NCBI RefSeq assembly: GCF_032884065.1
Contig: NW_027062693.1
Location: forward strand, 186,001 to 250,000
Length of the DNA: 64,000 bases
Direction: 5' to 3'
Source: Artemia franciscana
Taxonomy: Eukaryota > Arthropoda > Branchiopoda > Anostraca > Artemiidae
Below, in pieces: positions 36,431 to 48,129 of this stretch; within the stretch, counting starts at the first letter, position 1, and each line of letters starts with the position of its first letter. The notes beneath the pieces are model-generated. The model made no database searches and was not told the DNA's origin. It saw nothing but the letters and a program-made list of their open reading frames with translations. The translations under genes were made by a program, and so were the position numbers.

Positions 36431-36719
36431 ATCTTTTTATCACTGAAATCACATGTTTTATTATTTTCTAGAACTTGAATATTAAGTAGCTCTTTCTCAG
36501 GAATAACGACTTCGAGCGGAAATATTTTGAGACTAGAAAATGAATACACTGAATATTTGAGTGTTTATGGCATCATAACCAAAAATGGCAAAGCCATGTT
36601 TTTCAGGTCCTGTCTGGTGTCCACCATGGATGAGTACTCTCCCATTTCTAATTGTACTCACAACGGACTACAGATTAAGACAAAACTCTGGATATGGCAC
36701 AAAGTAAGCAGTAATTAAC

Positions 36720-37200
36720 TATATGATTTAGATTCCACTGATGACTTAGTCTTGCTAGAAGATGCTAAACAGAGGTGGCAGCAGCTACTTGACGCAATTA
36801 TACAAAATGCAGAAAATGTCAGGCAAACCATCATTGTTGACAAATCGAAGAGTATTCCCATCCCAAGCTCACCATTGATAGACATTGTAAGAATAAGAAT
36901 ATAGACGGAGTTAAGGAGTTCAACTACCTGGAGAGCCATTGTGATGACGAAATAATGACCGAGGTTAAATGCAAAATTGGTCAGTCAACCGTGGTTTTTA
37001 ATTGATTAAAGCCTGTTTGGAGGAGCAACAAATGTTCTCAGTGACTTAAGCTACGTCTCTTCAGAAGCATTGTGCTCACCATAGGCTAGTGAGTGCTGAT
37101 AAATGCACCAACATCTTGAAAAAATAATTCTTGCATCCAAAAATATGAGCCTAAGGAGAATCTTAAATATAAGCTGAAAACAGAGAATCAGTAGAGATTT
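36720..37200 (+). pseudogene. Non-LTR reverse transcriptase fragment
   Basis: The plus strand reads DLDSTDDLVLLEDAKQRWQQ (from about 36727), a degenerate form of the palm box DFADDLVLL with both catalytic Asp retained. Further on it reads GVKEFNYLESHCDDE (36909-36950), matching the 'F-YLGS' box, then LKPVWRSNK and LRLFRSIVLTIG. Several frames and stops interrupt it. It is a third type of retrotransposon relic in the window; its clade is not assignable by eye. Confidence 0.65.
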
Positions 37201-37762
37201 TTTCCAGTTTTATAACTTAAGGATTTCGGTAAGCTAGCTTTAAGTGCAGTTTAAGAATAAATGCTTTGAAAAGTGTTTAAATACTTTAGAATGTGTAAAT
37301 TTAAACAGTTTCTTATTGACACGCTAGTATTAAGGTTTTATATTACAGGTTGAAAAATTCAAATACAGTAACGAGAAAAAATTTTAGAAATTCTCCCAAG
37401 TGGGATCCATGGCCCAAAAACTGGAAAAGAGGAAAAAAAGGGAACTACTCTTCAGTGCTATCTGCTATATACTCTCCAGGTTTCTATACATCTACTACAT
37501 GTCAAGCTACACGGTGACCTATACTTTTTCAAGCTATTTGGTGCCATATTTTTTTCAACTTTTTCTTGGTTGATTTTTCAACCACTTTAACTACTTTTTT
37601 AAACAGAAAATCAGTAAATCTGAATCCGTAGTTTAACAGCTCCGCCTCTCATTACCGCTGTACAAAAGACTAAGGAGTTAACCGACCATAGATCTTGGTA
37701 ACAACAAAAAAAAAAGAAAATGGACCGTCTTAAAACGAGGTGAATTTCAGAAAGATTGGGAA

Positions 37763-37767
<5 letters not shown>
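37201..37767. other. Unassigned stretch
   Basis: No gene is recognised before the poly-A tract. Confidence 0.35.

Positions 37768-37793
<26 letters not shown>
37768..37793. repeat. Poly-A tract
   Basis: An uninterrupted run of about 26 A. It could be the tail of a retroposed copy, but I see no recognisable RNA body upstream. Confidence 0.9.
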
Positions 37794-39604
37794 CAATTGT
37801 CCGGTTCACTACGGAGGTTTAGTTGACTTCTTACCATTATTTATATTTTGACGAAGACCACACTGCCTTTCCATAATACAAATACAGAAGAGAGAATAAT
37901 GAGGACGTTTTTTCCCAAGACAGTGAATGAACAAAACCTACTTGAATATTTGGGCCCCATATCTAAGTTCCGTCTTCAGAAAAGAAAATAGTAAACAATA
38001 ACACACTTACAATAAAAGTTCTTGGTTAAAAATGCATTTTTTTTTAAATAGCCTAGGCATCATTACTTCTTAACGAATAGTTCAGTCAAGACTCTTGGTT
38101 ATTTAATACAAATATTTTAATACACCCTCTTCCAAAAGGTGGGTCACTACAAAAAATCCATTAATTAATGCTCAGTTTACCTAATTTGGTAGCTTACCTA
38201 ATAGACATAGAATTTGATTGTTACCAGGAATAGTGAGTAAATGGATGAATGCAGATTATAGCAGTGGATCTGTGTATTGGAAGCGAAGAACTCAGAAGAA
38301 AGTCTGAAAGGAGAGCCTTTTTATATTCCACTTTCTATTCAGTGAAAAAAGGGACTATAAAACTCATGAAATAAAAATTATTCGATAATAAATTAAGCAC
38401 AGAAGCAATTGCATTTACAATACGTTTTTACAAAAAAAATTCTTAATGTAGCCCCTTTAAGGCTTAAAGATTCGGTATACTTCACCTTATGGCTACGAGA
38501 TAACTAAATGCAGCAATGGCCACCAGTTCATCAAACAAAACATAAAAATTGTAACACAAAATTATTTTGATAATACATTAAATAAATAAAAATACATTTA
38601 TAATGTGAAGTTCCATAAAAAAAAACCAATACAATAGGCCTCTTCTAGGATTGGAAATTTCTTATACTTCTTAGCATTGCAAAACTACAAAATCAAAAAA
38701 ATGAATGAAGTTAAAAACCAAAAAACAAAAATTCAGAAGAAGAAAAAACAAAAGTAAGTGAAGTAAATTGATAAACAAGAGTAAATGAAGCAAAATGAGC
38801 AAACACGAGTAAGTCAGTGCACAAAAGCAAATGAAGAGAAAAAATATACTGATAAAGGTCTTAAGAACAAAATAAAAACAAAACTAATCTCAAGAAACAC
38901 AGCAAGAAATTGAATAGGCCCTCCCCAAGCAACGGTAAAAGCGTAACTAAACAATGAACACTGAATGGCCATTCAAACTTGGGAAGTCATTTTGAGTAAA
39001 TTTTTGTGAACGCTAATGGCTTAGAGGGAATGTTTTTCTATTTTGTTAGTTTTATTGCGAGTCTGGTGTGAATGTACTGAAAAAGGGATACTGGGATACT
39101 AAGGGTACTGGGGAAATAGGATATACTAAGTGTTGGAATTTTTGGTCTCCCCGGACTTGAATTAATAGGAAACGACCTTTCAGTCATGTATTATATTATT
39201 ATAATACCACAAGTGGTATTTTTACCCTTTTTTAACTCGCCTAGGAGTGGAAATGGAGTATTAAGTGATGGGATTAAATGGTATGGAAATTAAAACGTCT
39301 AGCAGATGCCTCAACCCAAATATCTACATATTTATCCTTAATTGTGTTACTGGCTGGATATATTCTCGTTTTTTCTTCTTCATACTTTTTTTCATTTTGT
39401 TATGTATAGCTGGTTTACAAATTATTTATGCAAACCTACAAGCAGTAGCAGTACTTACACTATCCCCTAATTTAAAGGGAATTAACAAAATTGTTTGGTT
39501 TTCCCCACAAGAAAAATATCCAAGCCCCCAGTAATTCCACTAAACAATTGTTTATTCTTAAAATGCTCTCAAAAACAGAATTTCATTGCCTCCCGAAATC
39601 TCCC
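37794..39604. other. Unassigned AT-rich stretch
   Basis: No gene is recognised. Positions 38690-38890 are A-rich with loose repetition of AGTAAATGAAGCAAA-like words. Confidence 0.35.
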
Positions 39605-39822
39605 TCAAGTGCCCTTTTTAAGTGACCGAAAAAATTGGAGGGTACCTAGGCCCACTCCCACGATAATTATTTTCCCGAAGTCACAGGATCAAAATTCTGA
39701 GATAGCCATTTTATTCAGCATAGTCGAAAAACCTTATAATTATGTCTTTGGGGACGACTTACTCCCCCACAGTCCCCGTGGGAGGGGCTACAAGTTACAA
39801 ACTTTGACCAGTGCTTACATAT
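39605..39822 (+). repeat. Family J copy 5, left part, interrupted by the LINE
   Basis: AGTGCCCTTTTTAAGTGACC, AATTGGAGGGTACCTAGGCC and ACTTACTCCCCCACAGTCCC match 48606-48810. The match ends at ACATATAG, where the LINE begins, and resumes at 44148 with TAATGGTTATTGGGAAGTG. Confidence 0.85.
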
Positions 39823-40249
39823 AGTGCCAGTGCCAGTTCTCTTTTGGTATTTGACCAGTCAACAACTAATTGAATTTAAGCCGGATTAACTCTGTACCTG
39901 TTTGGAATAAATAACGAGTGAAATACTTTTGAAGTCGTAATTGAAACTTGTTAGATAAATTTAAAAACTTGTATATGATTACGGCTTAAGGATTATTTAT
40001 GGATTGTGGCTGTGAGTTAGTATTCAGCACTACTATCATCTGAGTCGTGCATTGAAATGTTCGGATTACTTGCAAATCACTGGATTACTTGCCCCCCTCA
40101 AAGATAAGTTATTATTTATTCTCATTGCATTCATTTAGCCAGTGTGGATCATTTCATAATTGTGCTTATAGAGAACTTCTCTGTGGATATACCTTTTTCG
40201 CTTAATTGTTTTTGGACTGATGCCGAGTCGTGAGTGAAATTTGCTTATC

Positions 40250-41362
40250 ATGGACAATTGGAATACCAGTATGCTTTATTATTGCCCAGTTTTGAATTTT
40301 GCTCAGCACAATCTCGATGAGGGGTTGGACCATCAGTCTATTGTGAAATACGCTAGTGATTTTTTCCCGTATGAAGATGTTCTTGGCGCTAAGAAACTTT
40401 TATATAGCAATTGCTTCCAAGATGAGCTTATACCTCATTTTTCTGGACCCAGTGCTAAGAATAGCTCATTGTCGGACATTATCGCTACTCTTTCTCGCTT
40501 CTCTGCAGAAAATATTGATATTCCAGAGTTCGTGATCAAATCCCCCTCCGAAATCCCTAGCATTCCGGCGTCAGCTTATTCTATCCTTACCGCCAAAGTC
40601 AACCAGTGCATTGATCAGTTAAAATCGCTTGCTCACCTCAATAGTCCAACAACGTCTATAAATAGTTCTTTGGTCTCAGATAGTAAGGGTACCAATCGCA
40701 AACCGTCGTACGCCGTCGTTCTTAAATATCCGCCTCCAGAACTAAGAGACCCCGTTTCTCGCAAGGAAAAGCTTGATTCTTTCGCCGGACATGACGGAAT
40801 TGTGTCGGGAAAGTTCGATCCGGTAAGGAAAAGATGGGCTGTTGTTACGCGGGATAAAGTTTCCGCAAATTCTCTTGCCGCATCTGCTGTTGCGAGCTAT
40901 CCAAATATTCTTGCTAAAGTGATTGATCGCAAACCTCTTGGAGTAATTAGGGGACTTCCTGATAGTGTCCCTAGCAGTATACTCATATTCGTTATTCCTG
41001 GTCTTGTTGAGGCCAGCCAGATCGGCTCTTCTCATACATTCCGTTTAGAGTACCTTGATTCCGATGCACTAAAATCTGCCATCGCTACAGGTCTGCGCTT
41101 GGGATACGAGTCTTTTAAAATATCGGAATACAAATAATTGTCCAGACGGTGTCTTAGATGCCAAAGTATCCATCATTCGTTAGCTCACTGCCCATGTGCC
41201 CCGAATGAGATGAAGAGCTCTAGATGTTCTAGATGCCATTCCAATACTAAAGACAATCCTTGCTTAGAGGCTCCGAAATGTGCCAACTGCGGCGAAGCTC
41301 ATGTTTCCTATAGTATGAGTTGCCCACTGATCAAACGCGCTCTGAACTCTGCTCCAAAATGA
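40250..41362 (+). pseudogene. LINE ORF1, Gag-like protein with zinc knuckles (one in-frame stop)
   Basis: An RNA-binding Gag-like ORF1, which in LINEs packages the element RNA. The start is the ATG at 40250 (MDNWNTSM...). About 295 codons run to an in-frame TAA at 41135-41137. The same frame continues uninterrupted to TGA at 41360-41362 and carries the zinc knuckles: CLRCQSIHHSLAHC (41150-41191, CX2CX4HX4C), a second one, CSRCHSNTKDNPC, in which Thr stands where His is expected, and CANCGEAHVSYSMSC (41279-41323, CX2CX3HX6C). The N-terminal part has no recognisable domain. The single stop would remove all knuckles; it is either decay of CAA/AAA or a readthrough site, and I favour decay. The last codon overlaps the ORF2 start. 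Confidence 0.8.
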
Positions 41363-44001
41363 ACCAAGCCACTATTTTAAGTTTTGCTTCTCTCAATATT
41401 AACGGCACAAAAGACAAAGACTTGTTAATTAATGAATTATTAGTCCATGACATAGTGTTTTTGCAAGAACGTCTTTTGACCAAATCAAACGTTTCTAGCC
41501 TGAAGCGATCTTCTGTCCACCATTTTTTTTTCGCAAGAGGCCAAGAAAACTAGAGGCCACCCTTCTGATGGCCTAGCAGTTTTTTTCCGTTCCCCATCAA
41601 AGCCCTCTGTGATTCATTGTGATGATACCATCTTAGCGATTCAATGTGACAGTACCGCCTTTATAAATGTTTACTTACCTTGCGATCGATGTTCTATAGC
41701 ATCGTTCACATCTTTCGCTAAATGTTGCTCCAGTTTAAAGTCTTTACTCGAAAGTCTACGTTTAAGAGACCTAAATTGGGTTTTAGCTGGTGACCTTAAC
41801 TGCGACATTCTTGGCACCTCCGATAGATCAATCCTCTTGCTAGAATCACTTCCTAGCATATATCACGTCACAGTTAAGAGCCTCCCATTCACGTATATTC
41901 ATAACAGAGGCTGTTCAAAATCGAACCTCGATCACGTGATCTCTTCCAGTTCCAGCTTAATATCATCGATTCTCAGGGTGGACGAAGATTGATGACGACC
42001 ACCTTATTCTTAGCTGTAATTTGTCCTGTGAGCTATCTGGCAAAACACTTTCGGCTCAGCCGAAGTGGCATACGAAGTTGAACTGGGATCGTGTTAATGT
42101 CCCACTATACCTTGCTACGCTAACTGCTTTACTGTCGACCATAAAAGTGCCATATTACCTGCTGCAAACGTCAGTTTCATCGCCTTCAAGTAGAGTTGAC
42201 CTAAATTGCTATTATTATCAAATTGTCCATTGCCTTAAATCAGCTTCCAAAGCTGCAGTGTCTGTGGATAAAGTTAGGATGGTTAGCAAGAAAGCCTAAT
42301 TGGAACGTTGATCGTGATGTAAAACGTGCTAAGCAAAAAGCCAAATTTTGGCTACGTATGTGGATATCATGTGACCGACCATCGTCCGGAGCTGTTTTCT
42401 CTGTAAAACAAAAGTGTAAACTTGAATAAGGCCAGTTTAAAGAGAGTACGCTTGAATGCATGGCCAGGCCCCACCGATAAGACCTCCTGGAATAAGGTTA
42501 TTAATAGTGAGAGATGTTCCCCATCTACCCTATCTTGTCTCCAGCTAGCTAATTTTGTTGATCATTATAAGCGTGTGTTCAGTGTATTTAATAGTTTTCT
42601 TCAGTCTTTTTATTATAAGTTGCTTAAACCGCTTTTACCATACCGTCTCATGCAGGCTCATGTCCAGCCTGTAGCTATATCTGAAATTCGCCGGGCTTTA
42701 AGAAAAATTAAGCGTTCAAATAGCCTTGATGGTGACGGCCTTTCTTACCGATTTTTTGCTTATGATTGTCCTGCTCTACTTAACCATCTACAAATATTTT
42801 TCCAGTCTTGCCTAGCACAGTCGCTTGTTCCTGATAGTTTCCTTTGTGGCCGTGTAACGTCTATTCAAAAGCGAGGCAGGTACCCCACGTCATGTGTGAA
42901 TTATCGTCCTATTATCGTGTTTCTTAAGTAAGTTGCTTGAACATTTGTTGCTACCAGAAATTGAGTCGAATTGTGATTTTACGCCTTTTCAATTTGGTTT
43001 TCGGAAAAGTTTCTGTTGCTCCCATGCACATCATGTTTTAAGCCGACTCATGAAAGATGCCGTAAAAACTAAAATGTCTTTATACTGTCTTACTGTTGAT
43101 ATTTCTAGATCTTTCGACAATACTGTGCACTCTCAGGCTCTATTTTCCCTTGCGTCTTCAGGTGTTAATCCTTCCGTACTAAGTTTATTGTCTTCTTGGT
43201 ATTCAAAGTCTAAAATTCAAGTTACCAGGAATGGCCAAATATCTGACTTGGTAAAAATTAGTAAGGGAGTTCGGCAAGGTGCCGTATTGTCTCCTAGTAT
43301 ATTTAAATGCGTGCTTGCATCGTGCATGCGTCCCCTTAAAAGTTCTGTTTCTACGGTAATTTTGGTTTGTCTTCTGTTGCATTTGTAGACGACCTTCTTC
43401 TTGTTGCCCGGACTCGCCGTGGATTGCTTTCTAATTTTACTATATTAACCAATGAACTATCTAAGATTGGACTGTCAGTTAATGCGTCTAAATACGAGTT
43501 TATTTGTTTAATAGCCCTTATGCGGTCGCTCCATTCGTTACTGGGACTGCAGTTCTACCATGTTCTTCTTTAGTTAGTTGGCTTGGTCTGTGTTTCGGCC
43601 CAACACTTTCCACTACCTGTTCATCCCTAGTGAATCAAGCCGTGAAAAACCTACGCGTCGCTTACGGAAAAATATCCCTAAACAAAGGCCGTTACAACCG
43701 CAACGGTTTGTGCATGATTTATAACGCTTATTGCGCCCCTGTGCTTTTGTTTTTATCAGGCATGGCTTATCTGTTTCGTAAGAAAGATCGACATACTCTA
43801 CGTACGGCTTATTTCAGATATTGCAAATTCCTCTTCCGGCTTCCTAGATGGCACCGAAACAAAAAAATAATTACTCGATTTGGTTTAATTGATGTGCCTT
43901 CTCGGATTCGGTCTTCCAGTGATGATTTATGTAAAAAGACTATCAACTTCATTCACGTTTATGACCCTCTGCAGCCTTTTTTCCATATTGATACTGGTTA
44001 A
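41359..44001 (+). pseudogene. LINE ORF2: AP-like endonuclease plus reverse transcriptase, frameshifted
   Basis: The start ATG (41359) overlaps the ORF1 TGA as ATGA. The protein is read in eight frame segments. Endonuclease: SFASLNINGTKD, FLQE, SDGLAVFF, FINVYLPCD, LAGDLNCDI, SNLDHVI and, after a break, DDHLILS; these include the expected Asn, Glu, Asp/Asn and Asp-His positions. Reverse transcriptase: VNYRPII, FQFGFRK, LTVDISRSFDN, GVRQGAVLSPSIF, AFVDDLLLVAR (catalytic Asp pair), IGLSVNASKYE and WLGLCFG. The C-terminal region includes RYCKFLFRLPRWHRN and stops at TAA (43999-44001). Frame breaks lie near 41523-41531 (a T9 run), 41985, 42290, 42427, 42930, 43380 and 43510. The catalytic residues survive, so decay is by small indels and is fairly recent. 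Confidence 0.85.
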
Positions 44002-44556
44002 TTAGTCCATGTTGTCTTTTGTTAGTTTGAATTTGTTTTTTTTTTCTTCGCTGTTTATCGTTTTTGTTTTTGTTTATTTATAATACTCCGTACTTTGTGT
44101 TTTTTATACTTTTACGGGTAATAAAGTTCATTCATTCATTCATAGTAATGGTTATTGGGAAGTGTACAGACGTTTTCAGGGGGCTTTTTGGTTTGGGGGG
44201 AGGGGTTGAGAAGAGGGAGATATGTTGGGGGAACTTTCCATGGAGGAAATTGTCATGGGGGAAGCAGCCTTTTTTCCATATTGATACTGGTTAATTAGTC
44301 CATGTTGTCTTTTGTTAGTTTGAATTTGTTTTTGTTTTCTTCGCTGTTTATCGTTTTTGTTTTTGTTTATTTATAATACTCCGTACTTAGTGTTTTTTAT
44401 ACTTTTACGGGTAATAAAGTTCATTCATTCATTCATAGTAATGGTTAATGGGAAGTGTACAGACGTTTTCAGGGGACTTTTTGGTTTGGGGGGAGGGGTT
44501 GAGAAGAGGGGGATATGTTTGGGGAACTTTCCATGGAGGAATTTGTCATGGGGGAA
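43971..44556 (+). repeat. 293-bp tandem duplication spanning LINE 3' end and flank
   Basis: Positions 43971-44263 and 44264-44556 are near-identical, both starting GCAGCCTTTTTTCCATATTG. Each contains the end of ORF2, the 3' untranslated region, the (CATT)n tail and about 115 bp of J flank. The duplication therefore happened after the LINE inserted. Confidence 0.95.
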
Positions 44557-45165
44557 GAAAATTTCCATGAACACAATAATGCAATTTCCGTATTATTTAA
44601 GAAAAGAATGAAAAAATAAATAAGAAAAAGTTTTTTCAACTGAAAGTAAGGAGTAGCATTAAAACTTAAAACGAACAGAAATTATTACGCATATGAGGGG
44701 TTCACCTCTTCCTAATGCCTCACTCTTTGCGATAAAGTATTTTTAGTAATTTCAACTATTTATTCTACGGCCTTTGTGACTCAGGGGTCATTCTTAAGGA
44801 ATTGGGACAAAATTTAAGCTTTAGTGTAAAGAGAGAAGTACTGACGAGGGGGTGAACCCCCTCACATATGTAACAAAAACATGCGAATGCAGAAATTCGT
44901 TACGTAAGCTAATTTGTAAGTTACGTATATCTTTTACTAATAAAAACGTTCGTAAAAAATTAAAAGTTCTAGTTGCCTGTTTAAGTAACCAAAAAATTGG
45001 AGGGCAACTAGGCCTCCTCCCCCGCTCCTTATTTTTTCAATATTATTTGATCAAAACTATGAGAAAGCCATTTAGCCAAAAAATAAATATGCAAATTTCG
45101 TTTTAATTATTCATCTGCGGAGAGCCAAAATAAAAAAAATGCATAAATTAAAAAACGTTCAGAGA
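44148..45165 (+). repeat. Family J copy 5, right part, with half-diverged fold-back
   Basis: Continues the J repeat after the LINE (GGTTATTGGGAAGTGTACAG, GGACTTTTTGGTTTGGGGGG). At 44625-44875 a fold-back-like segment shows TTTTTTCAACTGAAAGTAAG and complementary TTTAGTGTAAAGAG, with a right arm cut short at about 44875. It continues with 'AACGTTCGTAAAAAATTAAA' and 'TTGGAGGGCAACTAGGCCTCC', matching 49365-49440. Confidence 0.75.
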
Positions 45166-45460
45166 TTTAAATAAAAAAAAAAGTTTTTTAACTGAAAGTA
45201 AGGAGCGATATTAAATTTAAAACGAAAAGAAATTACTTCGTATATGAAAGGGGCTGCTCCCTCATCAACGCCCCGCTCTTTACGCTAAAGTTTTTTACTA
45301 TTTTAAAAAGTAGAGTTGAGAGAAAGAGTCAAACTTTAGCGTAAAGAGCGGGGCGTTGATGAGGGAGCAGCCCCTTTCATATACAAAGTAATTTCTTTTC
45401 ATTTTAAGTTTTAACTTCGCTCCTTACTTTCAGTTAAAAAACTTTTTTTTTATTTAATTT
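45166..45460. mobile_element. Fold-back element A
   Basis: Nearly perfect inverted arms of about 125 bp around a spacer of about 40 bp. The left arm has TTTTTTAACTGAAAGTAAGG, CATATGAAAGGGGCTGCTCC-like sequence and CGCTCTTTACGCTAAAGTTT; the right arm is their complement. Noncoding. Confidence 0.85.
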
Positions 45461-45489
45461 TTCCAAAGACTCACTGAGAGTTAGGACGT

Positions 45490-46090
45490 TAGGTAAGGAA
45501 AGCCCAATTTTATGGGCTTTAGGTCCACTTCCTCCGCTTATACCAAGATCCACTGTTCTTTCTTCATAATGAAAAATGCACAGTTACTTTATTTCCGCAA
45601 TTATTTTATTATTTGGGATGTTAATTATTTTGGAGCTTTTAATTTATGTTCAAATGTGCACTCTCCTGATTTTCTAGGACCATTGGTTCGATACGATCAC
45701 CCCTGTGGTAATCATAAAAGTAAAACAAACAAATAAACACGCATGCGTGATCTATCATCTAAAAAAAAGTATATATGAGCTTGAAGCCTCTACAATGGTT
45801 CACTGGTATGCTGAATTTGATCGAGTGATTTCCATCAAAATCACTTGCCTTTTTGGGGGTAATTCTGCCTTTTTTGAAAATACGGCAGATTTTCCGACGG
45901 CGCAGCTTTTGACGAGTAACTTCAAAACTTGGTGAAGTTGTGCATATTTGGAATCAACATAAAATTCCAATTATGTATTAGTTTTTTTCAAAATCCTATT
46001 TTTAGATTTTGTTAGCTCCGGTTACTGTTAGTCCGAATCAATCCTTACTTACAATTCCTTACAACGAACTCTTTGATAAATGGTTTTATA
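45490..46090 (-). repeat. Family J interspersed repeat, copy 6
   Basis: Reverse-complement match to J: ATACGATCACCCCTGTGG (45692), 'AAACACGCATGCGTGATCTATC' (45735), GAGCTTGAAGCCTCTACAAT (45777), and the terminal hairpin remnant at about 46060-46080. Open frames here are by-products. Confidence 0.65.
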
Positions 46091-47477
46091 ATTTTTTTGT
46101 TGCCGCAAATTTCAGAATTTCGCAATGTTACCTTGATAATATAGTTATTTTTTTTTTTTATTTACCGCAAATTTTAATATTTTGCTAAAATAAAATTTTC
46201 AAGTCGTAAATCCCTTGCAACAAGCGGAATTGAACTTTGGTCCGTGGATACAGGGTATAAGTAGTTAATCTCTGAGAAAAAATTACTTATGTTTCCAAAT
46301 ATAACCAAGAAAACTCATAAAGCCAAGCATACATAATACACCTAAACGCAAATACTGCCTATATTCTTAATTTACCACAATTTTCTAAGTTTTGAAAAAA
46401 AAAATTGTCAAAAATTTTCTGCCAAAGCAAGCCATTTCTATGACAAATATATTTTAAGTCGTGAAGAGTACAAAACTAAAGGAGAGGATGGGAGGATCGA
46501 TGACTTTACTAGCCAAGAAGGCCATCAAACTGTACTGCAAGAAAGGACACGAAAGAACTGCAAGAACTATCAAGAAAGAACTCTTCAAATATTGTCAAAC
46601 TCTTTGAAACTACGACCAAACTTTGAAACTTTGAAAATATTTTTTTTTTCTCTGCTTTCTAAATATTATGCTAACTTCTTATAATTCAAAAACTATCAAT
46701 CAAGTATTAAGTCCATAAAAAATTAATTATTTTAAAATTAAAAAGTGTAAATTTCAATAGCGAATACCATTACTTAGTGATAAGAGATTCAAAAACTCTT
46801 TAAAACAATATTAATGACTGGGGCACATCCTGGATTTTGTTTAGAGGGGGGAAATTTAAAATCACTAATTTTTTTTTATAAGCATTATTGATCTGTTTTT
46901 ACGAGTCGCACAAAATTTTGAGGGGTGGACGGTTCAAACCGCGTAACCCATCCCCCTGGATTTGGCCTTGTTTCGTGGATATCCAGAGGTGGATACAGAA
47001 TTCATATTTGAGTAGGTGTCGATGAAACCTGGACTCCCCTATTGGAATTTCTCCCTTAGCCCATGTAATTGATGCAACTTTCGACCTTCTGAAGGGGGGT
47101 GGGGGGCACGTGCCCCTAAAAACCACCCTTGGGCCCGCTCCTGTAGGAATCTATTAGCATTTATGAATGTTTTTTTATATATTTAGAATCCATAAAGTTG
47201 GAGTAACTAGAAAAACACAACAGAAAAACAAACAATCTACTTAAAAAATTGGATAAGACCATGGTAATGGTGCAAGGGCAAATAAACCATACTTGAGTTT
47301 CCTTTGCTGTGCAATCAACTTTGAAACAAAATGAGAGACACGAAAAATTTGCAAGAAACTGTTTTTTTTTTATTTATTGGAAAACTAATTTGTAGAAATG
47401 TTATTTAAATATGTATTAACTATATTTTGGAATTTAACACTATGAAAATCTGACCAGTTAAAAAACAATCGATTATA
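46091..47477. other. Unassigned stretch with one GC-rich repeat scrap
   Basis: No gene is recognised. Around 47070-47150 the sequence 'CAACTTTCGACCTTCTGAAGGGGGG ... CCCCTAAAAACCACCC' resembles 56738-56800, so it is an interspersed repeat end. Confidence 0.4.
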
Positions 47478-47600
47478 GTAAGTAAGTAAGTAAGTACTTC
47501 TATTACCCGAAAATTCACTGGAATTACATCGGAGTACGAATGGAAAAAGAAAAAAAATCACACTACGAACATAACCATAAGTAAACACATACTATGTACA
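47478..47600 (-). pseudogene. LINE 3' tail fragment
   Basis: On the minus strand it ends CGGGTAATAGAAGTACTTAC then (ACTT)n, which parallels the CGGGTAATAAAGTTCATTCA plus (CATT)n end of the 44-kb LINE. Only the 3' untranslated tail is visible. Confidence 0.5.
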
Positions 47601-47779
47601 CTAACGAAACTACTGACACGTGATAGTTATATTTGTGCTAATGTGCATCAATAAGGAACAAAACTTTATGAATTTTGATTTTTGGTGTATTGGTGTTTGG
47701 TGTATTTTAACTACCGCTGATTCAAATGCAATTCCTTTTCTGGGAAATGAACTTGGAGCCAATTTAGTTCGATTGGGAG

Positions 47780-47919
47780 CAGGGCCGTGGAACTGGGGCA
47801 AACTGCCCCGGGCGCCGTGGCTGGAGGCCGCATCTGGGGCTTTTTTATTTGAGTTTGAGCCAGGAGGGGCGAGGTAAAGAATTTTGCCCTGGGCGCTACC
47901 AACCACAAGAACGGTCCTG
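47780..47919. mobile_element. 140-bp GC-rich MITE-like element
   Basis: The left end CAGGGCCGT (47780-47788) and the right end ACGGTCCTG (47911-47919) are inverted with one mismatch. The interior is much richer in G and C than the flanks (GGGGCAAACTGCCCCGGGCG). hAT-type ends often begin CAG, but I see no clean 8-bp target duplication. Confidence 0.45.
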
Positions 47920-48129
47920 GTTGGAAAACCGATTATTTTGTATAAATTGAACATTATCAATAAATTACTAAGTGTGTCATACAAAAAAGCTTTAAAGATT
48001 AGTAGCAAATGTTACTTCCTCGTTATCACATTTTCAAAAACTCTTAACAACATACCTCGGTGGAAACTCCCTAACATCTATGAAATATTTATTAACCGTG
48101 TTATCATTTTTTGGTGTAACATTTTTTTC

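Larger units (their letters stand above)
39823..44147 (+). mobile_element. Near full-length non-LTR retrotransposon (LINE), inactive
   Basis: Both boundaries are set by the interrupted J repeat: J sequence stops at 39822 and resumes at 44148. The insert is about 4.3 kb. Its order is a 5' untranslated region (39823-40249), ORF1 (Gag-like, zinc knuckles), ORF2 (endonuclease, reverse transcriptase), then a 3' untranslated region ending in CGGGTAATAAAGTTCATTCA and a short (CATT)n tail. Since the 5' end has its own leader before ORF1, it is probably not 5'-truncated. ATAG at both junctions may be a short target-site duplication. It belongs to the Jockey/CR1-type group of two-ORF LINEs; I do not assign a clade. 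Confidence 0.8.

Noticed and set aside
37600-37800. Possible tRNA-derived SINE ending in the poly-A tract
   Set aside because: I could not find A-box and B-box promoter words or a cloverleaf upstream of the A run.
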